Part shown: one piece after another, positions 1 to 10,966 of the stretch
How positions within the stretch are numbered: position 1 is the first letter of the stretch
How the letters are laid out: each line of letters starts with the position of its first letter
NCBI GenBank assembly: GCA_022570795.1
Contig: JAKUDP010000002.1
Span: 310,001 to 374,000 of the forward strand
Direction: 5' to 3'
DNA length: 64,000 nt
DNA from: Sphaerulina vaccinii
Taxonomy: Eukaryota; Ascomycota; Dothideomycetes; Mycosphaerellales; Mycosphaerellaceae
Program-made: the position numbers and the translations under genes
The notes under the pieces: generated by a model
Database searches by the model: none
Told to the model about the DNA's origin: nothing
The model's input: the letters and a program-made list of their open reading frames with translations, nothing else

Positions 1-7
1 CCGCTTT

Positions 8-757
8 TCAACTGTGCTGAACACTCATATCGTAGACATGTACCTCGGAGTCGTGGTTTTGGCACTGAAGGTAGTTTTCGAACTTAAAGAAGACATCGCC
101 AGGATCTCCTTTAGTGCTGGAAGATAGAGGTATCTCGATAGTGGACTCGTCGTTCACCTGGACACTCATTTTGCCGTTCTCAAAGCTCAGCTCGTATGTG
201 AACTTTCCATGAGGTTGACTGAGCTCTGCGACATAAGTGTGACCTTCGTCGTGGATTGAGACATCGATCGTGCCGTTTGAACGCCAGTAAAGCAGCATGA
301 AGCCACAAGCTTCCTGGTCGCACGTAGCTGGACCTATCTGGCCAATGCCAATCGAGCATTTGCCAGTGACGACTTCCATTTCGACTTCGATCCGGTTCAA
401 TGGAGCATTCCAGTCCGATGATGAAGGTGCAACCTCTTTGAGCTCCGTTCGACAATGGTGGCTCACTCCTATGCCGTCCTTTCCTGAGTACGGTGTGCAT
501 AAGCCCTTGTCCTCTTCAGGTATCTTCATGACCATTGCGCCGGTAGTTGAGTCTGTATCAAAATATGCATCATGGTAGCCGTTGCAGCCATCTCCGTAAA
601 GCGTATCGCCTTCGATGGCTTGATTGCCGTTCGTGCTGAGCTCCAGCTTCCAGTTTCTGAGATCAAAGTTGCCGCCTGGATCGCAATCTTGTCGAAGCGT
701 GACCGACGAAGCTAGGCTCACGAGGAGACACCCCGCTAGGAAGAATTTTGACGCCAT
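8..757 (-). CDS. Secreted PL7-like alginate/polyuronate lyase
   Basis: Single-exon gene of 249 residues. Residues 1-18 form a hydrophobic signal peptide, so the protein is probably secreted. The rest resembles the alginate lyase 2 (polysaccharide lyase family 7) jelly-roll: an N-terminal NFDLRNWKLEL strand, an RTELKE motif near residue 103 matching the family's R(S/T)ELR box, an IGQIG strand in place of the usual QIH box, and a C-terminal FFKFENYLQ strand matching YFKAGxYxQ. Such enzymes cleave uronic-acid polymers by beta-elimination in the extracellular space; fungal members often act on glucuronan or alginate-like polymers. The replacement of the QIH histidine by glycine is odd and may mean altered activity or substrate. 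The assignment rests on motif spacing; exact substrate is unknown. Confidence 0.75.
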   Translation of the reverse strand: MASKFFLAGCLLVSLASSVTLRQDCDPGGNFDLRNWKLELSTNGNQAIEGDTLYGDGCNGYHDAYFDTDSTTGAMVMKIPEEDKGLCTPYSGKDGIGVSHHCRTELKEVAPSSSDWNAPLNRIEVEMEVVTGKCSIGIGQIGPATCDQEACGFMLLYWRSNGTIDVSIHDEGHTYVAELSQPHGKFTYELSFENGKMSVQVNDESTIEIPLSSSTKGDPGDVFFKFENYLQCQNHDSEVHVYDMSVQHS

Positions 758-2263
758 AGCTGTCTTGTGGAATTGAGTCGTAGGAAGAGAGGGCTACTGA
801 GAGAGTAGAAAAGTGGTCCAGTGCCGACCTTGTTCTCTTCATGATGCTGAATGAGTTTGGCGTGAACGTATATCTTAGTCGGGAAGGCTTCCTCAGGTTT
901 CTGTCACTGCTTGCACTGCCCATCATTCCGCGACATCGTGGAGCTAATTGAGTACCTCAGCCACCAGACGTTGCATGGTGCTTGCGGCCTCTTCTGATCA
1001 CAGTAACATGAAGTCTCACATCCTGGCTCGCCAGCATCGACTTGTAGACCATGTCTCAGTCTCGGAGTACACTCGCCGATGTGATAGTGATATCCACGAA
1101 CAGGTGCAGCAGTAGTCCGCTTTCGGTATCGAGCTGGGGTCATAATGATGAGGCCGCCACTAATAAGCACATTAACCTGGCGGTATCCATGTCAATCGCA
1201 GCCTTCGCAGGATCAAGCTGTACAAGCTGTGTCGAAGAGGTGGCCCATCTAGGAAGCGGCAAACGCTGTTCAGCCGCTTTGAAGTCTCAACATGGCTTGT
1301 TTGTATCGTGGCCACTCATAATCAGGATAGAAGAGGTGGAGAAGAGGAAAAGAGGACGAGAAGAAGGGTTGGTGTTGTTTCAGGACTTTTGGTCAACGCC
1401 AAGAGCCGCTAGGGAGGAGTGGGGCCGCTCTAGTTGCCAGGAAGGAAGTCTCCAAGTCCCACCTCAACTTCCAAAAACTTCATCACAACCTTCTCCAGCC
1501 TCAGTGGCCTCACTCTTTGTCTATCGAAGCGACACAGCCTGATGAAATCATGGCGAGATGCTGGTCCGGATGCAGAGATGCGACAAGACTCAAAGCATCA
1601 GAGGCGATGCGATCCACTCCGCCCATGCCTGAAGTCCAAACGAGCTTGAGCTCAGCCTGTCCATCACCTCCACCTTGCCATAGTGACAGATGCAGCGCTT
1701 CTTATCTCCGGGCCAGTGCATATGTACCTTCCTTGTCCTACGCGACGCGTTTCCGGGCTCAGCTCGAGCATGGCTCCGCAAGGTGGATGCTCGTGCAAGA
1801 CTGGCACTAGCCAGAGTGAGGGCGTGATGCTTTCGAGTTATCTGGACTCTGTCGCTGGACATCCTGTTGCGGCCGAGTGGAGGACTCGATCTGGTGCAGA
1901 TCGGCGCTCCAGAGTATCACAAACGTGCATATTTGCCAGGATCGAATGCACATCGAGAGACGCGAGCACACAAAGCCTGGCTAACCTCCAAGCATGGCCC
2001 ACTTTCGTTGATATGTGTTGCTGCCTCTCAACCAGGTGGCTCCGTTGCCTCTTCGTTGCGATGCACAGCCTCTAGATCTGCATGCGGATAGCATTCGGTT
2101 GATGCGATGTGATCTGACTTAGCACTCGCAAGACGAGTACGAATTCCTGCGTACAAATAGTCAACAGTAAAGTCCTTTAGGAGACTCGATCAATATTGAT
2201 TCATGCCGTCGACTAAGCTATTCTGATAGTGTACAGAATTTCGTAACTCTCCCCAAGCCTAGC
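758..2263. other. Intergenic, no gene recognised
   Basis: About 1.5 kb between the lyase start and a membrane-protein pseudogene. Several medium open frames exist on both strands but none shows low-complexity-free conserved motifs, a good start context or splice-compatible continuation. The proximal part must hold the lyase promoter. Confidence 0.5.
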
Positions 2264-4427
2264 ATGGCCACGCGACTGGATGTGTACGAAGGATTCTGGG
2301 TTAACTGGTCCAGAGGTCCAACCGCCGGAGCACAACTCACCGTCACGAACGGGAAGTCGGCATGTATCATCGCGTTGATAGCTATTCTAGTACAGTTCAG
2401 CGGCGGATCACTCTGGACTGTGATCGCGTATGGCCTTTTCAACAGGACACAGTCCAAGGAAGCTAAAGTCATCTTACGAAATGCTTCAGGTCCATCGAGT
2501 GCCGTGGAGAAGTTTCTACACGTTGCAAGGACCGTACATCGCACGCGTGGTGGACGGAAGCGCGTCCCAATAGCCATAGCCTGCGCAGCAGCCATCAATG
2601 CCATTGGAGCCTTGATTGCTGGTGTACTCTCTTCGAACGTTGCTACAACACCCTCTGATGTTCTCCTGAAGCCGACAAGTTGTGGAAATTGGGTGAGTTG
2701 CATGCATTCTCGATGCTGGCTCTTTTGGACGCTTGACGCTGACCACATCCAATAGCCAGGCTATGGTGCCCGCAATCCTTACAGAACCTCTGGCCGGCCG
2801 AAGACTTACAACCAAACTATTGAGGATAACATACATACAGCGTGGACTGCCGCGAACCTGTATAGAAGCCGGAATCACGCATCCATCTGTTACAATTCAA
2901 TGTCACTTAGCTGTGACCCCATGGGTCGCAAAAGTGTGAATCTCACGACATCGGTGTCTGCTGACTGCCCTTTCGGCTCAGGGGTCTGTCGAGTTAATCA
3001 GACTGTGGTAGTGGATACTGGTAACATCGACTCGACTGTCGATCTAGGGATCAACACTCCTCCGAAGGATCGCTTAAACCTCAATGTTCGATTGCTATGC
3101 ACCCCTTTGGTTACCGATGGCTATACATTCTTGTTTGACAAGAACAATTTGTCCATTATGACCAACTAGACGGAATACCTGGGCCGCCAGCTGGTAAGTA
3201 CTGCTCTACCAGCGATAGCTGCTTCTGCTGATAACATATCACAGCACTTGCCATCATACGACAATGTGGGATTGACAACATTTGGCTACGGAACATCAAA
3301 GCACTGGGACTACACTTTCGTGTACAATAACCTGACGACGATACCTTATGTGGGAGCGTACACTCCGAGACCGTGAGTCGGGTATGTTTACATAAGGCTG
3401 CCAATATCTGCTGTAATCCCAATAGAGTGGCACTAACGATGTGGAAACATGAAGGGCGATAACACACGGAAAGAACTTCATCGAGCTGCTCCGTCCTCTG
3501 AGAAACTCCAATAGCACGACGCATATCTTCTTCTTCATCAACCAAGTTCCTTACGCTGGTCCCGTAGACGATCCCATGTTCTATGCTCAGAAGATGTCCA
3601 CCTCACTCGCACATCCCAACCACCCTACGAACCAATCGCGGACGTCCAACTATACCGTCTGGTACGCAGACCAGCCTGTTTCGACACTTGGTTGTGCACA
3701 GTATACCAGGATATGCGTTCCTCACTCGGAGTCGCCACGCTGCACGTACCTCGCATCCAGTGGGACAGGAGGGTCAGGCATGAAGAACGTTAGTCACGCA
3801 CTGGATATAACACCGCGTCAAGAGAGTGTACTGGTGAGGATCCTGGATGCGTTAGCGACATCTGACATCGGCAAAGTGCCCATGTATCTTGGCGAATCAG
3901 CAGTACTCGCGAAGAAGTACTACGCTAACAACGTGTCCGCTGCACTACCGCCTGATCAATGGATACAAGAAGTGCAGGGCTGGGTAGCGACAAGCATCAC
4001 GAACATGCAACTGGCAACAACACAACTCGTCACTGGACTTCCCGTTCCCGATTGGGACTCATATCGAAAGCCGCCAGGACCGGGCGCGAAATAAATGTGC
4101 CACTCTCAGGTCGTCCACAGAAAGGACTATACATCAATCAGCGTCATGGGGTTGGTCGTCGTTTCGAGCGTGAGCATTGCACTTCTTGGGTTCGAGTGCG
4201 TATTGCCATGGCTCGCGAAACGCGAGGCTCGTCGCGCTAAGAAACGCAACGGATCTGGTGAAGACGAATGGTCGAGCTACGACATCCTGAACTTGGTCGC
4301 TCGGCCGCTAATTGATCACAAATGTATGGCGCTCATTCCGATCGTGAGCTCAACGGGTTCGACGGGTTCAATCTCGAGTACACAACATCAGCGAGGACTC
4401 AGGAGAGTTTGCAGCACTAATTTCTGA
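2264..4427 (+). pseudogene. Multi-exon membrane protein with two in-frame stops
   Basis: A long reading frame is recovered by splicing: exon 2264-2692, intron 2693-2755, exon 2756-3193, intron 3194-3244, exon 3245-3372, intron 3373-3454 (branch CTAAC), exon 3455-4427. All junctions keep phase. The product would have an N-terminal hydrophobic segment, a second near residues 110-130, a long Cys- and Asn-glycosylation-site-rich ectodomain, and a C-terminal membrane helix before a basic tail. This is the layout of a large uncharacterised fungal membrane-protein family; no function is known to me. Two stops interrupt otherwise continuous frames: TAG at 3167-3169 and TAA at 4092-4094. Each would be a glutamine codon if one C to T change were reversed. 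A 60-nt in-frame intron at 3110-3169 could in principle hide the first stop, but its donor is poor. Probably a pseudogene. Confidence 0.65.
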
Positions 4428-4511
4428 TAACTGAGTCTATTTTTATCGGAGCTTCGTCTTCTCTGTGCACGTCCTCGGATCTCAAGACGACCTGTCTGCA
4501 ACTTCAACAGC

Positions 4512-5432
4512 TCAATCGGCATTGTTCTGTAGAGATGCCTCAGAGACGGCATCACACTCAGCTGGAGGGACGTTGCTCAAGACCTCCTTCCGGATCTCCT
4601 CCTCCAACCGCATCCTGGTCAACTCCCTGTTACTTGGTCGACTCGGGCCCGAAGGCTGCTGACCCGTTGGACTCATGTACGATTCCCATTCACTATCGCT
4701 CAGCACAAATTCCTTCAAGCCTTTCACCTCCTTGACGCCTGCAATAACCTCATCCCATCGCTCTGCATAATCCCGAGCCAGCTTAGCCTCGTCAGAACTC
4801 TGCTGCATAGGTCCCCTATGACGGTCCTGCTGCGCAAGGTGATAGTCCTGCATATCGATCGCCACTTCCAATCGCTTCAACAGAGGACAGCTTTTGATCA
4901 GTTCGGCAACGTTTGGCGCACCAGGTTGTAGATGCTGAGGTTCTTCTCTGAACAACTTGATCGATCTGATTTGCTTCTTAATCGTCCCCTCGATGTCATG
5001 GTGAGTGATAGACTTGGCGAAGTCGGCTACGCTCAGGAATGTGAAGGTGTTATACTTGATGTATGCTTCGAAGGCTTCCTGTTGCCAATTTTCGGAGACC
5101 GTGAAGTCTGGCAACCTGGTATAATGGGCCAGGTTTGGATACTCACCCTCATCGATAGCAACGTCTCCGTATCTCTGCCTGACGTATGGAACGTCCTCGG
5201 CACGACCATCCGGGACAAGAATCACAATATCTCGGGTACTTGCGTATACTTATTTGTATACCATTTCCCGCATCTCTGGTGGCAGGCTGCCGAAGTTTTC
5301 GGGGAGATCAACAGCCCTTGAAGGCATGGTGTCCTCGCACTCTGGGAGAGCACTCGTCGAAATATCCAATCTGGCTTCTGGGCCAGTGCTTGATGTGCTG
5401 GCCATGCTGGCACCGGATCCGGAGTCGCTCAT
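4512..5432 (-). pseudogene. F-box-like LPxEMR protein, one nonsense codon
   Basis: One frame runs from ATG at 5432 to the stop at 4512 and is interrupted only by TAA at 5252-5250. Residues 49-60 carry the F-box-like LPPEMREMVYK motif. After the stop the frame continues VYASTRDIVI, which aligns with the same position in the genes at 14396 (MIYEAAYTRDGG) and 15656 (EVYKIAYARKE). The next family block, ENWQQEAFEAYIKYNTFTF, is also present, then a charged C-terminus. No intron of credible length spans the stop, so this looks like a single nonsense change (a CAA codon would fit). Family role is unknown; F-box-like proteins commonly serve as substrate adaptors of SCF ubiquitin ligases. Confidence 0.7.
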
Positions 5433-6124
5433 CGTCGATATGATACTTTTAGTAACCGGAAAGTATCTCTGGAATGGGTCAGTATTCTTGTGACTGGTCT
5501 GGTGAAGCTTGGAATGGCCTGGAGTCCAGAAACCCGGCGGGAGGTGTGGTGAGAGTGTCTTTGAGGTGGTGCAGATCTTGTGGGGACATGTCCTCGCAGA
5601 TAGATGAATCCTATGTCTTCACTTTTATCGAAATGCGTATCCTTGTCCTCGTCAAGTATCTCTGAAATGGCTGATAGTTCTCGTGATTGTATCGGTATTG
5701 CTTGAAGTCGCTTGGTCTGTGAATATTTGTTGAGAAGAACTGCAAATATGGTATTTTTCTGGAGCGGAGCATGTAGTATATATTCGGCCAGGCAGATGAA
5801 TTCAGTGTCCGCACTTTCGTAAACCTAAAATATGTTATCAGAACTGTGGTATCCCCACAAAATGTGACACTCTAGGGCACCGAGAGTAGCCACCGTATAA
5901 CAGCGAGCTTGTCACCACATGACGGAGAGCTAGAGTTGAGGCTTCTTTGGAGTCCTACGCTCGTTATACTCGTGCTTACTGATCCAAATCAGCCTATATA
6001 ATGACCGTACTGCTACTCACCAGAAGCTATGAGAATCTTGACACATTGCTATAGCTCATCTCGGGAGAGAGCAATATCGTACATACCACCACATCTGTCT
6101 TTGAGCTTGTCGCCGTAGTAGTAT
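5433..6124. other. Intergenic with a weak direct repeat
   Basis: Somewhat AT-richer than the flanks. A degenerate direct repeat is visible: AAGTATCTCTGGAATGG near 5461 and AAGTATCTCTGAAATGG near 5655, each followed by similar GT-rich sequence. No gene recognised; a TATATAATG string lies near 5995. Confidence 0.4.
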
Positions 6125-9100
6125 CTACCTACTGAACTTGAAGAGATTCCTCGGACCACTGAGTTTCTCTCTCTCCACCCACACCTCGATCTTCTTGTCA
6201 CTCTCCTCTCCATGAGTTCCACGAAACTCAACTTCCTCCCCAGTCTCCACAGCCTTGGCCTGCAGCTCAGCTAGCATGCATTCTTTGCGGTTCGCGAGCT
6301 CCAGGCTATTCGCATTGAGATTCAGTTTCTTAGGCGTGGTGAGCCTCACGAAGCGATCAATGGCGCGTGCATTCGCTTGCTCAAGGTGCGAGGTAAGTGT
6401 GCCGTCCACAACGACCTCCCTGATAGACACTTCCTTGGTCTTCTCGCCAGTAACATCATCAGTGCTCGTCTTCGTTCGTGTGATGCACTCCTTGACGTGG
6501 TAGAGTGATTCGTGGAGCCACCCCTCTTTGGACCTGGCTGGGAGCCGCTTGTCTGGCGTACGGGTGACCGGCTCTACAGTGACCTCTAATTGACCCACGG
6601 CGTCGTTGACGAGCTTGCGATATTCGAAGCCGTTGTACACGGCACGTTCCATCGTATACTTTCCTTCTTGGAAGTCCGGCCGTCCTGGCACCTGTTGCTC
6701 GATCTCCTTAGCAGCGAATGCGTTAGCTTCGTCCAGATTTTCGAAGTCGCGACACTCTATCCAGTCAACATCTTCGATGCTGATGCCGTCTTCCGCGTCC
6801 TCTAGTGTGTACTCTCTCCGCGAAACTCGATAAATCCAGTAGTAGCAGTCCTCAGGATCTTCTTCGTCTACCTCGGACAAGTAGTCGAAGCCAGTGTCTG
6901 GCAGGTCCTCCCACACTTCTGCTTGATGCTCTGTCAACGTAGTGAAGTACTCCCAACTGATAGTCTTGCCACCAGTCGTAGGTCGTGGCTGATGTACCAC
7001 ACCAGGCGTGGGCAAATAGTACTGATCCTGCAAAGATGCGCCATCTCCAGATTCGAAGGTGGCAGTGCGTCGTGGCAAGAAGGCGTGTCCGGCGTGTGGA
7101 GTTGGCGTGGCAGGGTCCTCTTCAGAGCTCGCAAAGTGTCTGGGTACATTCGGCGGCCTGTCCCTCGGTCGTGCTGTTGGCGTGTCCGCAGAGATCGTTC
7201 GATTCGACACAGGCGGCCAGACTGTGTACACCTTCCTATTCACGGCAATTCTCGCACCTGGTGCATCCACAGATAGCGCATCGATCTCATCACCATATAC
7301 AATAGCATCGCCCAAGGCAGCTTCGACTTCGTCATGCCGTGGCTTCAGCAGTTTGTCGCTTGTTCGAGTACCAGTAATAGCCCTGTAGTTCTCAACGACC
7401 TGTGGCCACAGCATACCTTCGCGCCGCCAACGAACAAGAAGTGCGTCGATTGGAAGTATCTCACCAAGTGTGTCTTTGACAGAGCCGTATGGTACCGATC
7501 CGGTTGTCAAAGCGTTTGAACCTGACGCGACAAGGGCGCCTTTCTCAGATATGGGCCATTGGCCATGGATCTTGGTGTTGATCTGTCGCTTTGCATCGTT
7601 GTCTCCATCTGCAAGCGCCTGCTTGAGCTCTGCTGTGATGTTCGCCAATTGACACGCTTCTCTAACCATTTGCGTGCGTCTGTTTAGAGTTTTCTCAGCT
7701 CTTGCTTTGCCGGTCAACGCCTGGTAGAGCGGAATGATCTCGTTCCAGCCCTTGCCATCGTCTTTCCACTGCAAGAGTCTCATGTCCTCCGGGCACACCT
7801 CACCAATGTTGTGATGTGATGCTTGGACAAGCGCAGCGATGAACTTGGTAGATGCTTCTAGTCCTTGAATAAGACCGTTGACCTGTCGCGTCGCATCCTC
7901 GTCGCCCTCTGCCAATGCCTGCTTGATATCTTCAGACACATCGGCAAGCTCCAAGGCCTGCCTCACCATGCGCTCGCGACGTCGGAGAGTAGGTTCCGAT
8001 CTCAGCTTGCCAGTCTCTGCCTCCCACAATGAGATGATCTCAGGCCACGACTTCCCTGCTTGCCTCCATTGCACAAGAGAGATGTCCGCGGCGCAGATGT
8101 CACCCAGTGGCCCTCCAGGTTGAGATTCGGACTCAAGGACTTGCTGCGCAATGGATTTGGTAGGTACCAGCTCAACTGATTCGTTGATCGGCCACCTGCC
8201 ATGCACAGCAACATTGACTTCCTTCCTCGCCTGCTCATCCTTGACGGCCATACGTTGCTTGAGCTCCTGACCAACTTCAGCTTCATTGAGCGCTTTGGTG
8301 ACTTGGTGATAGCGTCTACGCAGCGTTTCCTCGGCTCGCTTCCTGCCAGTAAGCTCTTCGAACTTGACAATGATAGTTGGCCAAGGATCTCCAGTATCTC
8401 GCCACTGTAGCAGTCTCGCATCTTCGTAAAGTATCTCACCAAGTGGACGTGACTTGTCCCGTGATGCTGCGGCCGGAGTTTCGAGACCAGGTAGTGGTCG
8501 TCTCGATTTGTTGGATCCACTTGCAAGAGCTTTGAGCCCAGCTGTACTGTTCAGAGACATGGGCCCGCCCAGCAGGTTTGGTGTCGGTGTGTAAGTCGCT
8601 GCTGGTGGATCATCCTCATCGAAGTCCTCCCATGTCGCCGCGTTCGCGTTCATTCGTGATTCGTCGCCCATGGCATCTAGAATCTTCGACTTCGGCACTA
8701 TGTCTAGCGCATTCTCCACAATCAGCTCGCCATCATCATCGTCTTCCTGCTCGGCTTGCTTGTTTCTATCAGCACGCTCTTTCTTCTTGCGAGCTCGTTC
8801 GTCTCGATCACGCTGTTCTTGCTCATTGAGGATGGGAGCTCGCCTCGCAAGCTCGGCACGTCTCTGGCGCTCGACTTCTTCTTTGGCATCATCTTCAGCT
8901 CTCTTCTTCGCTGCTTCAGCCTCAGCTTCAGCCTTCCGTCTTTCGGCCTCAGCCTTCTTCTTCTTGACTTCTCCGCGCACGAGGCTGAGCTGATCTTCGA
9001 TAGCTTTATTTCGCTCGTCGTCTGCTTTCTCTTGTCGCTGCTTCACTGACAGCTGCTCTTTATGAGGATTGAGCGCAGCTTGACGAGCGACCACTTGCTC

Positions 9101-10966
9101 TTGCTGCTGAGTGGCATGCGAACGTCTCTCCTGCTCAAGCTCGGCCATTTCGCCGGCTTCCTGTTCCTTACGCTGTCGTACTGCAGCAGCTTTGGCGTGA
9201 TCATCACCGCGTTGTCGCTCTTGTAAGAGCTTCTCAGCAGCCTGTTCAGCGGCTTTGGCACTCAACCTCTTCTGCTTGTCTTTATCTGCCTCGATCTTCG
9301 GGGAGACTTCGTCTAGGACTTCGATGCTGGGCTGGCTTGCTGGTCGAGGGAAGGTCTGGGCTTGTATGGAATGCTCTTTCCTGACCTCACGAAGCTGTTC
9401 TGCGAAGGTCGATGAACCTTTTGCTTGCTTCAGGGAGACGTCGTCCGAGACCTGGACGCTAGGCCGAGTCGCTGCCCGTGGCAAGAAGGCGGGCTGCATA
9501 AGATGCTCTTTCTTGACTTCGCGAAGTCGTTCAGTGAAGGTCGATGCGCCATTTGCTCTCTGTTTTGAGTGCAGAGGTACCTTTGATCTCTCCAGCGCGA
9601 CTTCGCGGGGTTTCGTGGTTGAAGGATGCCTCTGAAAGCTTGGTGGGCCCATCAGGGTATCTTCCTCACTCGATTCTTCCTCGTCATCCGAGTCGAGGCT
9701 GATGACAGGGGTGACCTTCGGGCGCACATCAGGGCGCATGTCCTTGCGGTGGAGTGGTTGTGGTTTGCGTCCTAGGGTTCGAGGCGATTGCGCTTTCGGT
9801 ATTGGCTGGCGTCGTGGGGGTGGGGTGACAGGGCGCGAACGTGCTTGAGAAGGTGTCCTCGCTACTGATGGTGAGTAAGTGTGCATAGTGTGCACTTTGA
9901 ATGTCTTCCTGGGCGACACTAGTACAGGACTGGGCATGGATATGTCATGCCTAGCAAGCCTGTTCTTCGCAAGCTGCTCTTGCGCCTTGCTCTTCGCCGA
10001 TGCAGCCTCTTTCTGCAACTCTGCGGTGTGTTGAGAGGACGACGGTGGGGTGCCTCCTGCCTGCTCAGAGAGATTTTTTCTCTGTGCTTGCTCTCTCAAT
10101 GCCTTACTCGTTGCGAATGATTTCTCTTTGTCAACCTCCAAGATGCGTAGAGAAGACACGAATGAAGGCTCCGGAAGTGGCTGATCCTTTGGGCCAGGCA
10201 TTGCTGGCTTCGCATCTTCGTCTGAGCTGTCAGAGTCTTCCACGAACATCTGCCTGGCGGGCTTCGGTGCTATAGGCGCAATGGAAGCTTTCGAAGGAGG
10301 AGCAGGAGTGGGGGTGTCCCGCACAAAGAGCGAGCTAGCACTAGAACGTTGCGGCAACGGTGAGCTTCCCAGCTTTCGCTTCTTCGCAGAGTCATTGTCT
10401 ACGCTCCTTCCAAGCAGACTCCCTGGCCTTTTGAGAGTTGCTGGTAGACCATCGTTTAAGTGGTTGAGTGGCTTCGCTGGGCCGCTGTTGTCCGTGGAGG
10501 GTGGTCGAGATCGAACTTTCGGCGCATCGCTCTCAAGCAGAGTGCCTGGCCGCTTGAGACTTGCGGGGTGTCCGCCATTGGCTTGGTCGGAAAGCTTCGC
10601 GGAGCTTGTGTCATTCGCGTGTGAAGATCGAGGAGGAGCCTTTGGCGCAGCATTTCCGTTCGGACTGCCTGGCCTCTTGAGACTCGCGGGAAGACCTCCA
10701 TTGGCTTGGCTGAGGATCTTTGCGGAGCTTGTGTTGTTCGCCGGTGAAGCTCGAGGCTGGGCCTTTGGTGTAATGCCAACTACGATCTCGTCTTGATCGT
10801 CATCTTCGTTCGGATCGTCAATGTTCCAGGGAGTGTCATCGTCTCCAAGGTCGTCAAGTGGGTGAGTGAGAGTCGTGGACTGGCGCGAGGGCCACAAGGA
10901 AGACATAGCGGAGAAGATCGACTTGCCAGGAATGTTATTGAGCAAGGGTAGCGTAGTTGTCGGCAT
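6125..10966 (-). CDS. Large protein with four Myb/SANT-like repeats
   Basis: Single-exon gene of 1613 residues. Residues 1-560 are disordered, rich in Ser, Pro and acidic patches, and contain near-repeated SLKRPGS-type segments around residues 95-180. Residues about 560-760 are a highly charged Glu/Lys/Arg/Ala coiled coil. Four copies of a helical module follow at about 842, 952, 1055 and 1168. Each has a (L/I)GEI..D..L(L/V).W core, then W..(I/V)(I/V), then TG and a (T/L)L.(R/P)R block. This matches the tryptophan-spaced helix-turn-helix of fungal Myb/SANT-like domains, so nuclear DNA or chromatin binding is inferred. The C-terminal 320 residues look folded but are not recognised. The long intact frame and repeat conservation make the gene secure; its function is not known. 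Confidence 0.85.
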   Translation of the reverse strand: MPTTTLPLLNNIPGKSIFSAMSSLWPSRQSTTLTHPLDDLGDDDTPWNIDDPNEDDDQDEIVVGITPKAQPRASPANNTSSAKILSQANGGLPASLKRPGSPNGNAAPKAPPRSSHANDTSSAKLSDQANGGHPASLKRPGTLLESDAPKVRSRPPSTDNSGPAKPLNHLNDGLPATLKRPGSLLGRSVDNDSAKKRKLGSSPLPQRSSASSLFVRDTPTPAPPSKASIAPIAPKPARQMFVEDSDSSDEDAKPAMPGPKDQPLPEPSFVSSLRILEVDKEKSFATSKALREQAQRKNLSEQAGGTPPSSSQHTAELQKEAASAKSKAQEQLAKNRLARHDISMPSPVLVSPRKTFKVHTMHTYSPSVARTPSQARSRPVTPPPRRQPIPKAQSPRTLGRKPQPLHRKDMRPDVRPKVTPVISLDSDDEEESSEEDTLMGPPSFQRHPSTTKPREVALERSKVPLHSKQRANGASTFTERLREVKKEHLMQPAFLPRAATRPSVQVSDDVSLKQAKGSSTFAEQLREVRKEHSIQAQTFPRPASQPSIEVLDEVSPKIEADKDKQKRLSAKAAEQAAEKLLQERQRGDDHAKAAAVRQRKEQEAGEMAELEQERRSHATQQQEQVVARQAALNPHKEQLSVKQRQEKADDERNKAIEDQLSLVRGEVKKKKAEAERRKAEAEAEAAKKRAEDDAKEEVERQRRAELARRAPILNEQEQRDRDERARKKKERADRNKQAEQEDDDDGELIVENALDIVPKSKILDAMGDESRMNANAATWEDFDEDDPPAATYTPTPNLLGGPMSLNSTAGLKALASGSNKSRRPLPGLETPAAASRDKSRPLGEILYEDARLLQWRDTGDPWPTIIVKFEELTGRKRAEETLRRRYHQVTKALNEAEVGQELKQRMAVKDEQARKEVNVAVHGRWPINESVELVPTKSIAQQVLESESQPGGPLGDICAADISLVQWRQAGKSWPEIISLWEAETGKLRSEPTLRRRERMVRQALELADVSEDIKQALAEGDEDATRQVNGLIQGLEASTKFIAALVQASHHNIGEVCPEDMRLLQWKDDGKGWNEIIPLYQALTGKARAEKTLNRRTQMVREACQLANITAELKQALADGDNDAKRQINTKIHGQWPISEKGALVASGSNALTTGSVPYGSVKDTLGEILPIDALLVRWRREGMLWPQVVENYRAITGTRTSDKLLKPRHDEVEAALGDAIVYGDEIDALSVDAPGARIAVNRKVYTVWPPVSNRTISADTPTARPRDRPPNVPRHFASSEEDPATPTPHAGHAFLPRRTATFESGDGASLQDQYYLPTPGVVHQPRPTTGGKTISWEYFTTLTEHQAEVWEDLPDTGFDYLSEVDEEDPEDCYYWIYRVSRREYTLEDAEDGISIEDVDWIECRDFENLDEANAFAAKEIEQQVPGRPDFQEGKYTMERAVYNGFEYRKLVNDAVGQLEVTVEPVTRTPDKRLPARSKEGWLHESLYHVKECITRTKTSTDDVTGEKTKEVSIREVVVDGTLTSHLEQANARAIDRFVRLTTPKKLNLNANSLELANRKECMLAELQAKAVETGEEVEFRGTHGEESDKKIEVWVEREKLSGPRNLFKFSR

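Noticed and set aside
3110..3169. A 60-nt in-frame intron that would remove the TAG at 3167
   Set aside because: Donor GTTACC is poor and the branch site weak compared with the other introns of the gene; kept only as an alternative.
4512..5225. A separate 237-residue gene starting at 5225
   Set aside because: The first codon is GTG, and the same frame continues upstream through one TAA to a good ATG and the F-box-like motif.
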